Below are positions 9,717 through 17,990 of a stretch of DNA of 64,000 nucleotides, one piece after another. A program made the translations under genes and the position numbers. How positions within the stretch are numbered: the stretch's first letter is position 1; each line of letters starts with the position of its first letter. Source of the DNA: Acidobacteriota bacterium. Its GTDB lineage: Bacteria; Acidobacteriota; Terriglobia; Acidiferrales; UBA7541. Below the pieces are notes generated by a model, which was not told the origin of the DNA, did not search any database, and was given only the letters and a program-made list of their open reading frames with translations. The stretch covers positions 103,168 to 167,167 of the forward strand of contig QHYI01000130.1 of assembly GCA_003223245.1 (NCBI GenBank), in the 5' to 3' direction.

Positions 9717-11690
9717 GTGGGGTTTTGCGTGTCTTACTGGTTTGGGAACGACAATCGTTTGCCGCAGGCGCGGCTCGCTATCGCGTCCTACGTCATCGTG
9801 GGCATGATCGGCGTGCTCTTGCTGGGCTTCTGGAAACTCCAGGTCATCGACTCCGATAAGTACGCCACGCTCGCCGAGCGCAACCGCGTCCGCGAAATTC
9901 CCATCATCGCTCCCCGTGGCCGGATGCTCGACCGCGACGGCCGCGTGCTCGTGGACAATCGCCCCTCCTTCAGCGTCCTGCTGTTGCGCGACGACATGGC
10001 CGAAGTGGAAAAGCATCTTGCCGCCATCTCGGATGGCCTGGGCATTCCACTCGCGGATCTAGAAGAGCAGCTCAATAACACCAAGGATCTTCCCAAGTTT
10101 CAACCCATCATCATTAAGCCCGAGGCTTCGCAGGCGGACATCGCCTATATCGAATCGCACCGATCCGACATCCCGGTGCTTGAAATGATTTCCGTTTCCC
10201 GCCGCCGCTATCTGCCTGACGGTTTCCTTTCCCATGCCGTCGGATATGTGGGTGAGGTCAGCGAGCAGCAAATCGAGCAAAGCAGCGACAAATTGCGCCC
10301 CGGCGACTTCGCCGGCAAGAGCGGCCTTGAACGCCAGTATAACGATATCTTGATGGGCACCGACGGCAAGCGCCGCGTGGTCGTGAACAGTGTTGGCAAA
10401 GAAATGAAGGACATGCGGCTTCCCGAGCAGGAAGCCATTCCCGGCAAACAGATTCAGCTCAGCGTTGACTATGACTTACAGCTCGTGGCCGAGCAATCGC
10501 TCGGCGCGCGCCCCGGCGCAGTTGTTGCACTCGATCCGCGCAACGGCGAAGTTCTGGCCATGGTGAGCCATCCCGCCGTGGACCCCAACGATTTCGCCGT
10601 TCGTATTTCCGCCGACGAATGGAAAAGACTCAACGAGGATCCCGAGAAGCCTTTGCTGAATCGCGCCATTCAGGCGCAACTCGCTCCCGGCTCCGTCTTC
10701 AAAATTGTGACTGCCACGGCGATGTTGGAAGACCATGTTCCTTCGGAAAGCTTCAAGACTTTCTGCCCCGGCTATGCCAACTTCTTCGGCCGGCAGTATC
10801 ACTGCTGGGTCTACTACTCCAAGAAAGGCAAAAAATCCCATGGCGTCACGAACCTTCACGAAGCCATCTTGCAGTCGTGCGACGTGTTCTTCTACAACGT
10901 GGGCCTGCGCCTGGGAATCGACCGCCTGGCTTACTACGCCAGCCACTTCGGCATCGGGCACAAGACCGGGATTGATCTTCCTGCTGAAGAGTCCGGCTTG
11001 ATGCCCTCCCCGCAGTGGGTTGAGCGTGTTCTGCACCGTAAGTGGTATCAAGGCGAAGTGATTTCCGTGGCTACGGGGCAGGGCGCCGTCACTACCACCC
11101 CTTTACAGCTCGCGCGCATGATCGGGGGCATCGCTTCCGGCGGCGTCTTCATGCAGCCGCACATGCTGAAGGACGCGCCTAACGTCCAGGTGGAACGCTT
11201 CCCCATCTCGGAACCGACCGTCGAAAAGATTACCGACGCCATGTATGGTGTGGTCAACGAACCGGGAGGGACCGGGGGTCAATTGCGGCTCGCGGGGATC
11301 GAACTCAGCGGCAAGTCCGGCACGGCCCAGGTGATCGGTTACGATACGCTCGCGCGCATACATAAGCAGAAGAAGTTCGATGACAACGCGTGGTTTGTCG
11401 GCTATGCCCCGCGCCGCAATCCGGAGATTGTCGTCTCCGTCCTAGTTCAGGAAAGCGGAAAACATGGCGGCGAGGCCGCCGGACCCGTGGTGCGGGATGT
11501 CATTAAGGCGTACTACGACAAGAAGAATAAGAAGCAGGGGCAGTACACCGCAGAAACCAAGCCGCCTGCGCCTCGGACGAAACCCCTCTCGACAGCGGTT
11601 AGGGTACCCCGCGCGCCCGGCGTGGCCCTTAAAAAACAAGAAACCGTCTCCACCGCAACCGTGCGTCCGGTCGCCGAAAGGGAACCGTGA
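9717..11690 (+). CDS. mrdA: Penicillin-binding protein 2
   Basis: 657-residue class B PBP, the elongasome transpeptidase that cross-links peptidoglycan during lateral growth. One N-terminal membrane segment (about residues 18-40) is followed by the dimerisation/pedestal domain (PRGRMLDRDGRVLVDNRPSF) and the transpeptidase domain. The catalytic serine is S326 in SVFK; SCD is the SxN-type motif and KSGTAQ is the KTG-type motif. A proline- and lysine-rich tail of about 60 residues follows the enzyme domain. The GTG at 9717 is used; a second GTG four codons later is also possible. rodA follows, the standard PBP2-RodA pair. Confidence 0.96.
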   Translation: MGFCVSYWFGNDNRLPQARLAIASYVIVGMIGVLLLGFWKLQVIDSDKYATLAERNRVREIPIIAPRGRMLDRDGRVLVDNRPSFSVLLLRDDMAEVEKHLAAISDGLGIPLADLEEQLNNTKDLPKFQPIIIKPEASQADIAYIESHRSDIPVLEMISVSRRRYLPDGFLSHAVGYVGEVSEQQIEQSSDKLRPGDFAGKSGLERQYNDILMGTDGKRRVVVNSVGKEMKDMRLPEQEAIPGKQIQLSVDYDLQLVAEQSLGARPGAVVALDPRNGEVLAMVSHPAVDPNDFAVRISADEWKRLNEDPEKPLLNRAIQAQLAPGSVFKIVTATAMLEDHVPSESFKTFCPGYANFFGRQYHCWVYYSKKGKKSHGVTNLHEAILQSCDVFFYNVGLRLGIDRLAYYASHFGIGHKTGIDLPAEESGLMPSPQWVERVLHRKWYQGEVISVATGQGAVTTTPLQLARMIGGIASGGVFMQPHMLKDAPNVQVERFPISEPTVEKITDAMYGVVNEPGGTGGQLRLAGIELSGKSGTAQVIGYDTLARIHKQKKFDDNAWFVGYAPRRNPEIVVSVLVQESGKHGGEAAGPVVRDVIKAYYDKKNKKQGQYTAETKPPAPRTKPLSTAVRVPRAPGVALKKQETVSTATVRPVAEREP

Positions 11691-11811
11691 GCCCAGCTAT
11701 GCCGCAAGTCGTCTGCACAATACCGAAAGCCATGGCGCAATCGGCTACTCCGCTATTCAACTTTTCTTCTTCTGCCTGTGGACGGCGAGCTATTGATTGT
11801 GGACTTTCTTC

Positions 11812-12924
11812 ATGAAAGACGCACCGGGAACCCGCGATTACGACTGGTGGCTTCTGGCCATCCTCACCACTATCTGTGCGCTTGGCGTGATTGAAATTTA
11901 CTCCGCCACCCACGGCAGTTCGCTCGCAGGTATGCACTGGAAGCAGGTACGCTGGCTCGCTGTCGGCTTCATCTTGATGTTGGCGCTCTCGCGCCTCGAC
12001 TATCACCTCATTCTGGATCAGGCTCCCATTTTGTACCTGCTAAGCATTGCCGCCCTGATCGCCGTACTCGTCGTGGGCCACACCCGCTTTGGGGCCAAGC
12101 GCTGGATTAACGTCCCAGGCATCGGCGAGCTTCTGCAGGTGTCGGAATTGGTCAAATTGGTTATAATCATTGTGTTGGCGCGCTTCTTCGCGGAAGTGCG
12201 CACGGATGAGCTTGATCTCCGGGACCTCATCAGGGCAGGATTGATCGTGGGGGTTCCGCTGGTGTTGATCCTGAAGCAGCCTGACCTCGGCACCGCCCTG
12301 GTACTGATGCCCTTATTGGCGGTCGGCGCTTTTTTGGCGGGTCTGAAGTGGCAGCACGCAGCCGTTTTCTCCTTAGCGGGGATTCTCTTTGTTGGGGCGG
12401 TTTTTTACCCCCCCGTCAGCAGGCGAATCCTGAAGCCGTACCAGCGGGAGAGAATCACTTCTTTCCTGCACCCGGAAGAAGACGCTAAGGGCGCCGGATA
12501 TCAGCTCTTGCAGTCCAAGATTGCCGTGGGTTCCGGCGGGTTCTGGGGCAAAGGATTCGGCAATGGCACGCAGAACCAACTGGGCTACATCCCGGTCCGC
12601 TATTCGGATTTCATCATGTCGGCCTGGGCTGAGGAACAGGGATTCAAAGGCGTGCTTCTTGCTCTCGGGTTGTATATGGCGCTATTGCTGCGCTTAGTGC
12701 AGAATGCTCAACACGCGAAGGATCGCGCGGGAATGTTTCTGGTCATGGGCGTTGCCGCAGCGCTGGGGTTCCATGTGTTGGTTAACGTGGCGATGGTGAT
12801 TGGCGCGATGCCCGTCACCGGCATTCCGTTGCCGTTGATGAGCTACGGAGGCTCCGCCACGCTGTTTGTTTTCTTGGCGATTGGTCTGGTGATGAACGTT
12901 CGGCTTCGCCGCTTTGTCAACTGA
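11812..12924 (+). CDS. rodA: Rod shape-determining glycosyltransferase RodA
   Basis: About 370 residues, SEDS family, about ten membrane spans. RodA polymerises glycan strands from lipid II and partners with PBP2, encoded just upstream. SEDS motifs seen are GAKRWINVPG, KQPDLGTALVL and the C-terminal AMPVTGIPLPLMSYGGSA. Start choice: ATG 11812, with an in-frame TTG at 11797 as the alternative; neither has a strong ribosome site. The family is certain; the exact start is not. Confidence 0.96.
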   Translation: MKDAPGTRDYDWWLLAILTTICALGVIEIYSATHGSSLAGMHWKQVRWLAVGFILMLALSRLDYHLILDQAPILYLLSIAALIAVLVVGHTRFGAKRWINVPGIGELLQVSELVKLVIIIVLARFFAEVRTDELDLRDLIRAGLIVGVPLVLILKQPDLGTALVLMPLLAVGAFLAGLKWQHAAVFSLAGILFVGAVFYPPVSRRILKPYQRERITSFLHPEEDAKGAGYQLLQSKIAVGSGGFWGKGFGNGTQNQLGYIPVRYSDFIMSAWAEEQGFKGVLLALGLYMALLLRLVQNAQHAKDRAGMFLVMGVAAALGFHVLVNVAMVIGAMPVTGIPLPLMSYGGSATLFVFLAIGLVMNVRLRRFVN

Positions 12925-13332
12925 TCGGCCGCCGCCCCCGGCGGCATTCCTACTCCGTCGGAATGCCCTGGAGAAATCGGAAGTAAGCAAGTCTCTGGTA
13001 GTCAAGACGTATTTGAAAGTTAGGAAGAAATTGGAATTGTTTGGCTCCGGCTTGGCCGGTGTCAACGCCCCAAAAAGGATTTTTAGAGTGAGGACAACAT
13101 CGTCCGCCGTTCGCCCAGCCAGTTTTTGGCAACGGATTAACCTCGATAGGCTGAGGATATCTTTTCCCTCTGGCTTCGAACACCAAGCTATTTTGCTACT
13201 AGTGCACCCAGCGTCCTTCCCGGAAGTGCCGGGAAGCGCTTTCGTTTGTTGGGCCCACGATGGGCAGAAGCTTGCGGCGGTGCGTCCTGCCGTGGACTCC
13301 GGCCATGCCGGAGCCACTTTGAAGGAGTTTTC
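12925..13332. promoter_or_regulatory. Leader region of RNase E/G with two hairpins
   Basis: No gene in this 400-base gap. Two perfect inverted repeats precede the RNase gene: CTTCCCGG-AAGTG-CCGGGAAG at about 13216-13236 and CTCCGGC-CAT-GCCGGAG at 13297-13313. The second ends nine bases before the GGAG ribosome site at 13324-13327. E. coli rne is autoregulated through hairpins in its 5' untranslated region, so a similar leader role is plausible here. The hairpins are seen; the role is inferred. Confidence 0.45.
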
Positions 13333-16300
13333 ATGTCAAAAGAATTGGTTATCTCCGCGTCCTCCCACGAGCGGCGGGTCGCGATTTTGGAAGAAGGCCA
13401 GCTAGTCGAAATTTACATCGAGCGGGAAAAAGAGTTCGCTCTCGTCGGCAGCATCTACAAAGGGAAAGTCACACGCGTCCTCCCGGGCATGCAGTCTGCT
13501 TTCGTGGACATCGGCCTGGATGGTGATGCCTTTCTCTACGTTAGCGATGTTTTCGAAAACCTCGAGGACTACGATCACCAGCCCTACGAGCAGCATGAAC
13601 ATCTGTCGGCTCCGGCAATCCCTCAGAGCAACGGCGCAACGGTTGAAGTGCTTCCCGGGGAATCTCTCGCTCGTGCCGCCGAGCGGCGTAAGCACGAGGA
13701 AGCGCATGCCGAGGAGTTCCCTTCTCAGCCTCTCCTAGAGCCCGTGACAGCAGAAGAGGGCTCGCCCCTAAGCAGCCAGGAAGGCCCGCAATCCGAGGAG
13801 CAACCTGCTGGCGAGCCAGTGGGCTCTGCCGCAGGCTCTCCTCGAGAGTCAGGCGAAGAGCGTCAGCCCGATTCCAACGCTTCGGCCCCGCAGAATTTCT
13901 CCCCGCGTTTTAATCCGACACAGAATTATTCGCGTCGCCCGGGGAACGACCGCCAGGGCCAGAATTATGGCCAGGGCGATCGCGGCCGCGGACGCTTTGG
14001 ACGCCGGGGCGGGCGTCATCGGGGCGGCGGCGGCCGCCAGCAGGGCGGTCCAGGCGGGCGGAATCTTCCACCGTCGAAATATGCTTCGCCGCAGAGCGAA
14101 TACCGCGGCTACGACAATCGCGGCCAGCAACGCGGCCATGACAATCGCCGCCAGGAAGGCCCGCGCAGTTCCGGCCCTTCGCCAGCCGATCTCTCGGAGG
14201 AAACGATTCTTCTTCCCGGCGAGTCTCTCGCAAAATACCGCGCCAGAGCCGTAGCCTCTCCATCCTCTGCCCCGACAACCGAGCAGGAATCTGGTAGCGA
14301 CCCCACCTCGAGCGAAGCTCAGACTCCGCGCCCGGCGTCGAATCTGCCCGCTGCTGGTTCGGGCGCGGCTGGCGTTCCTCGCCGCTTTTCCGGAGGTCTG
14401 CCGAGTTGGCTCTTGGCGGAGGGCGGCCTAGCGGCGGCGCCCGAAACGGCTCCAGCAGAAACGGAAACGACCGAGACCCACGCTGCTCGTGAAACTGAGG
14501 CGGCGGCCAACGGCGCAGATCTAAATGATGATCAGGTCGCCGCGTTGGCCGCTGACCTCGTGGAAGCCAAGCGCGAGGAAGCCACCGCCGAGGCAGAAGC
14601 CGACGCCGTCGTTGGAGGCGCCGTCTTCGAGGAAGAAGAAGAAACGGAGGAAGAGGAAGCTTCAGGGGAAACTTCTGCTCAAACCGCTTCCGGGCTTAGC
14701 GCCGAAGATGTTGCCGAGGTGGAAGCCAGCCGCGCCGCCGAGCGCGCGGAGTTTGCCGCGGACGTCGCGCAGGAAACTGCCGAACATGTCGCAGCTCTGG
14801 GGGGGGCTCACGAACTGGCGGAAGAAGAACCAGAAGAGCCGGAAGCCGAAGTGGGTCCCGCTGAGTCGGAAGACGAGGAAGAGCTTTCGCCGGCGGCACG
14901 ATCCACGGAAGAGCCCGGCGAAGTGGAACAAGTTCACACCGAAGCCGAAGCAATGACCGCATCGTCTGGCGCCCTCGCGGCCGAAGCTGCGGCCTCCGAA
15001 GACCATGAAATTCTGCTCCCCGGCGAGACGCGCGCTCCTCGAACTGCTTCCAGCCGCGAGGATTATCCGCGTGATTCCGCGCGCATCGGCGGAAACGCCC
15101 GCTCGCGCTTTCAGCGGCCTTTCCGCCGCGATCGGGGAGGGCGCCCCGACCGTCGTGGTGGCGACCGTGGCCGTCAGCGATTCGAACACCGGGGCCGTCA
15201 TGATCGCGGCCATTCCGCGCCGCGCCGTCCGCAGCTTATCTCGGAGATGCTCAAGCCCGGCGAGGAAATCGTTATCCAGATTGCCAAAGAGCCTCTCGGT
15301 AAAAAAGGCGCGCGTATTACCAGTCACGTCGCCTTGCCCGGCCGCTTTTTGGTCTACATGCCCACGGTTCATCACACCGGCGTGTCGCGCAAGATTGTCT
15401 CTGCGGAAAACCGCGCGCGTCTCCGTCGCCTGGTGAGCGAAGCCAGCGCCAATTACCCCGGCGGCTTCATCGTTCGCACGGCTGCGGGCGCCGCTTCCGA
15501 CGACGAAATCCGCGCCGACATCGATTTCCTCGGAAAAACCTGGGAGGAAATCAAGAAGCGCAGCGAGGAGCGCAAAGCGCCCGCCCTGCTGCACCGCGAT
15601 CTCGACCTCGTCGAGCGCATGCTGCGCGATTACGTCAGCGACGATTTCACCGCCATCTGGATTGACAGCGAAGAGGAGTACGGCAAGGTCATCGAATTCG
15701 TCAACCGCTTCCAGCCCAAACTCGTCAGCAAGGTCAAGCTCTACACCAAGCAAACCCCTATCTTCGAGGAGTTTGGCATTCAGCACGAGCTCGACAAGGC
15801 TCTGCGCGCCAAAGTGTGGCTGAAATCCGGCGGTTACATCGTCATCAATCACACCGAAGCGCTTGTGGCCATCGACGTTAATACCGGCAAGTTTGTCGGC
15901 AAGGGTTCCACGCGCCTTGAAGATACTATCGTCAAGACCAACCTCGAAGCGGTGAAGGAAATCGTTCGCCAGATTCGCCTGCGCGACCTGGGCGGCATCA
16001 TCGTCGTGGACTTCATCGACATGGAAGAGCGGCGCAACCGCGAAAAGGTTCTCCAGGCGCTGCAACAGGCGCTGGAGCAGGACAAGGCTCCGTCAAAAGC
16101 GCTTTCCTTCAACGAATTCGGTCTCGTCTGCATCACCCGCAAGCGCACCAAGCAGGCTCTCGAGCGCGTGCTCTGCCAGCCCTGCCCGTACTGCACCGGC
16201 TCTGGCATGGTGAAGTCCACCCCGACGCTTTGCTACGAGATTCAATCCGAAGCGCGCAAAATGGCCGCGGCCGACCCCGAGAACCCCAGCATCACGCTGC

Positions 16301-16437
16301 GCGTGCACCCGGAAATTGCCAAGGCGCTTAAGACGCGCGAATCCATGCTCATCGACGAGCTCGAGCAGAACTCGCACAAACACGTCATCATCCAGTCCGA
16401 CGCCACCCTCCACTGGGAGCAATACGACATCTATTAG
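13333..16437 (+). CDS. rng: Ribonuclease E/G with a very long insertion in the S1 domain
   Basis: 1034-residue endoribonuclease. Start ATG 13333 is fixed by GAAGGAG six bases upstream. Residues 1-85 are the N-terminal part of the RNase E/G S1 domain (VGSIYKGKVTRVLPGMQSAFVDIG). The S1 domain resumes near residue 634 (EMLKPGEEIVIQIAKEPLGKKG), followed by the catalytic core with the metal-binding aspartates in VAIDVNTGKFVG and VVDFIDMEERRN, and the zinc link CQPCPYC. Between them lie about 550 residues of low complexity: two Arg/Gly-rich blocks, a long Glu/Ala-rich acidic block, and three copies of an LPGES/T motif (about residues 104, 290 and 558). Typical RNase G is about 490 residues. rng near mre genes is a familiar arrangement. 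Confidence 0.95.
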   Translation: MSKELVISASSHERRVAILEEGQLVEIYIEREKEFALVGSIYKGKVTRVLPGMQSAFVDIGLDGDAFLYVSDVFENLEDYDHQPYEQHEHLSAPAIPQSNGATVEVLPGESLARAAERRKHEEAHAEEFPSQPLLEPVTAEEGSPLSSQEGPQSEEQPAGEPVGSAAGSPRESGEERQPDSNASAPQNFSPRFNPTQNYSRRPGNDRQGQNYGQGDRGRGRFGRRGGRHRGGGGRQQGGPGGRNLPPSKYASPQSEYRGYDNRGQQRGHDNRRQEGPRSSGPSPADLSEETILLPGESLAKYRARAVASPSSAPTTEQESGSDPTSSEAQTPRPASNLPAAGSGAAGVPRRFSGGLPSWLLAEGGLAAAPETAPAETETTETHAARETEAAANGADLNDDQVAALAADLVEAKREEATAEAEADAVVGGAVFEEEEETEEEEASGETSAQTASGLSAEDVAEVEASRAAERAEFAADVAQETAEHVAALGGAHELAEEEPEEPEAEVGPAESEDEEELSPAARSTEEPGEVEQVHTEAEAMTASSGALAAEAAASEDHEILLPGETRAPRTASSREDYPRDSARIGGNARSRFQRPFRRDRGGRPDRRGGDRGRQRFEHRGRHDRGHSAPRRPQLISEMLKPGEEIVIQIAKEPLGKKGARITSHVALPGRFLVYMPTVHHTGVSRKIVSAENRARLRRLVSEASANYPGGFIVRTAAGAASDDEIRADIDFLGKTWEEIKKRSEERKAPALLHRDLDLVERMLRDYVSDDFTAIWIDSEEEYGKVIEFVNRFQPKLVSKVKLYTKQTPIFEEFGIQHELDKALRAKVWLKSGGYIVINHTEALVAIDVNTGKFVGKGSTRLEDTIVKTNLEAVKEIVRQIRLRDLGGIIVVDFIDMEERRNREKVLQALQQALEQDKAPSKALSFNEFGLVCITRKRTKQALERVLCQPCPYCTGSGMVKSTPTLCYEIQSEARKMAAADPENPSITLRVHPEIAKALKTRESMLIDELEQNSHKHVIIQSDATLHWEQYDIY

Positions 16438-16735
16438 GTCTTTAGCTTGTATAGTGCTGAAAAATAAAGAGATAGATAAAACGAACTTCCTTATGGCATA
16501 AATTTGGCATAACGTTTCTGGGTCATGGGGACGCCTCGACCATGACCAAAATCACCGACGAGATCACGCGCACGGTCAAACGCACTGCTCAATGCGTTCT
16601 TCGCTCGTTCGCTCGCTTTCGCAAGCCGCGCGAGATGCCCATCCGTACTGCCCGCTTGCTTTAGGCGAACTCAAATTAGCCCCACAATTGTAACCAGCGG
16701 TAGTCATCTCTAGTAATACAAAGAGAGAGTAGTGC
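16438..16735. other. Intergenic region before the sigma factor gene
   Basis: Contains a 40-codon frame, ATG 16542 to TAG 16664, with no ribosome site and no recognised similarity; I do not call it a gene. Two near-identical words, TATGGCATAAA and TTTGGCATAAC, occur at about 16493-16513. No terminator or clear promoter was seen. Confidence 0.4.
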
Positions 16736-17278
16736 ATGGAGCTGCTCGAACGATTCGCGGCGGGCGACCTCGAAGCCTTTGAGGCTCTCTTTCGCGAGCA
16801 CCAGAAGGAAGTCTATCGCTGGGCCGTCCGCATCGTTCGTGATACCGGCATCGCCGAGGATTTAACTGTGGAGACGTTTTGGCGCATTTACCGGGCTCGC
16901 CAGCGTTTCGACCCCGTCGCGGGAAACTTCCGCGCCTGGGCCCGCCGCATTGCCACCAACGCGGCCCTGGACCATCTTCGGCACGCGCGCGTGGAAACCG
17001 AGCTTGGCGAGGACTACCCAGCTGCAGTTCATGGGGACTCCGCAGTCCGCGACGAACTGCGCGGCCATCTTCGGCGGGCTTTTCTCGAGCTCCCTGCCAA
17101 ATATCGCGTTGTTGCGACTTTGGCGCTCATCGAAGAGGAGCCGTACAAGGAAATCGCCGACGCCGTTGGCATTTCCGTGGCCCTCGTCAAAGTGCGCGTC
17201 TTTCGCGCTGTGCGCCTGCTGCGCAAAAAACTCAACTCTCTCGGCGTGGAGGTTCCCGCAAAATGTCCGACAAAATGA
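16736..17278 (+). CDS. ECF-type RNA polymerase sigma factor
   Basis: 180 residues, sigma-70 family with region 2 (about residues 10-85: LFREHQKEVYRWAVRIV, RARQRFDPVAGNFRAW, ATNAALDHLR) and region 4 (about 110-165: LELPAKYRVVATLALIEEEP, EIADAVGISVALVKVRVFRA). It directs RNA polymerase to a small regulon, often with an anti-sigma partner. The next gene overlaps its end by 16 bases and encodes a small membrane protein that may be that partner. Target promoters cannot be told from the window. Confidence 0.93.
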   Translation: MELLERFAAGDLEAFEALFREHQKEVYRWAVRIVRDTGIAEDLTVETFWRIYRARQRFDPVAGNFRAWARRIATNAALDHLRHARVETELGEDYPAAVHGDSAVRDELRGHLRRAFLELPAKYRVVATLALIEEEPYKEIADAVGISVALVKVRVFRAVRLLRKKLNSLGVEVPAKCPTK

Positions 17279-17505
17279 CCCATCCGGAAAACGAAAAGGA
17301 ACTCCAGGCGCTTCTCCAGCGCGCGTTCCCTCCCCCGCAAAACGCAGAGTTGCAGCGCGATCTCTGGCCCCAGATGCTGCGCCGCCTCGACGCGCAGCCG
17401 CAGCCGCTTCGCGTCCCCTGGTTTGAGTGGGCTCTGGCCGCGGTTGTCGCCGCTATGCTGGTGCTTTTTCCGAATGCCATTCCGGCACTGCTCTATCAAT
17501 TGTGA
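17263..17505 (+). CDS. Small membrane protein, possible anti-sigma factor
   Basis: 80-residue protein with an acidic N-terminal cytoplasmic part (EKELQALLQRAFPP, DLWPQMLRRL) and one C-terminal membrane span (about residues 55-76). The ATG at 17263 lies inside the sigma gene's last codons, an overlap typical of sigma/anti-sigma pairs. It lacks the HxxxCxxC zinc motif of ZAS-type anti-sigma factors, so its role rests on position and topology only. Confidence 0.65.
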   Translation: MSDKMTHPENEKELQALLQRAFPPPQNAELQRDLWPQMLRRLDAQPQPLRVPWFEWALAAVVAAMLVLFPNAIPALLYQL

Positions 17506-17518
17506 GCGGGAGGCTTCT

Positions 17519-17932
17519 ATGAATAAGCATCCTTATCTTCGGGCCTACATGGCGGGTATCGCCGTGCCCACCGTCTTTCTACTCTTTATCATGACCGGCT
17601 ACACGCTTTTGCGCCTGGTCTACCATTTCCCGGTTCCCGTGGAACGCGTCATCGTTTTTCCCATGGCCGTAGTGCCCAACCTCTGGGGTCTCTGGAACGT
17701 TCTCTTCATCGCCTGGCGCCGCCGCGTGCCTCTTTCTCTCGGCCTGCATGGCGCAATCCTGCCAATTCTGCTCGGGCCCCTGGGGCTGGCGGTCTCCGCT
17801 CTTCTGAAGTTTTCCATTCCCGGCTTCGCCGCGCACGCATTTCCTGTGCTCGCCCCCCTGGCGCTGATCGTCTATTATTTCGCTTGGAAATATTTCGTGG
17901 GCTTTCTGAACAGCGTTCTCGAACTCGCCTGA
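17519..17932 (+). CDS. Four-span membrane protein of unknown function
   Basis: 137 residues with about four membrane spans, no motif I recognise. The start ATG 17519 has a good GGGAGG site. It begins 13 bases after the presumed anti-sigma gene, so the three genes form one transcription unit. It may be the sensor or effector of the sigma system, but nothing in the sequence shows which. Confidence 0.75.
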   Translation: MNKHPYLRAYMAGIAVPTVFLLFIMTGYTLLRLVYHFPVPVERVIVFPMAVVPNLWGLWNVLFIAWRRRVPLSLGLHGAILPILLGPLGLAVSALLKFSIPGFAAHAFPVLAPLALIVYYFAWKYFVGFLNSVLELA

Positions 17933-17990
17933 GCCCAGCGGGGCAGGTTGGTTATCGCAATCCAAAGGAAGCACTCGGAAACACGTGGCC

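Noticed and set aside
14662..16065. A 467-residue minus-strand frame opposite the RNase gene
   Set aside because: Shadow of the RNase E/G coding frame, which has all catalytic motifs.
16542..16664. 40-codon frame before the sigma factor
   Set aside because: No ribosome site and no similarity.
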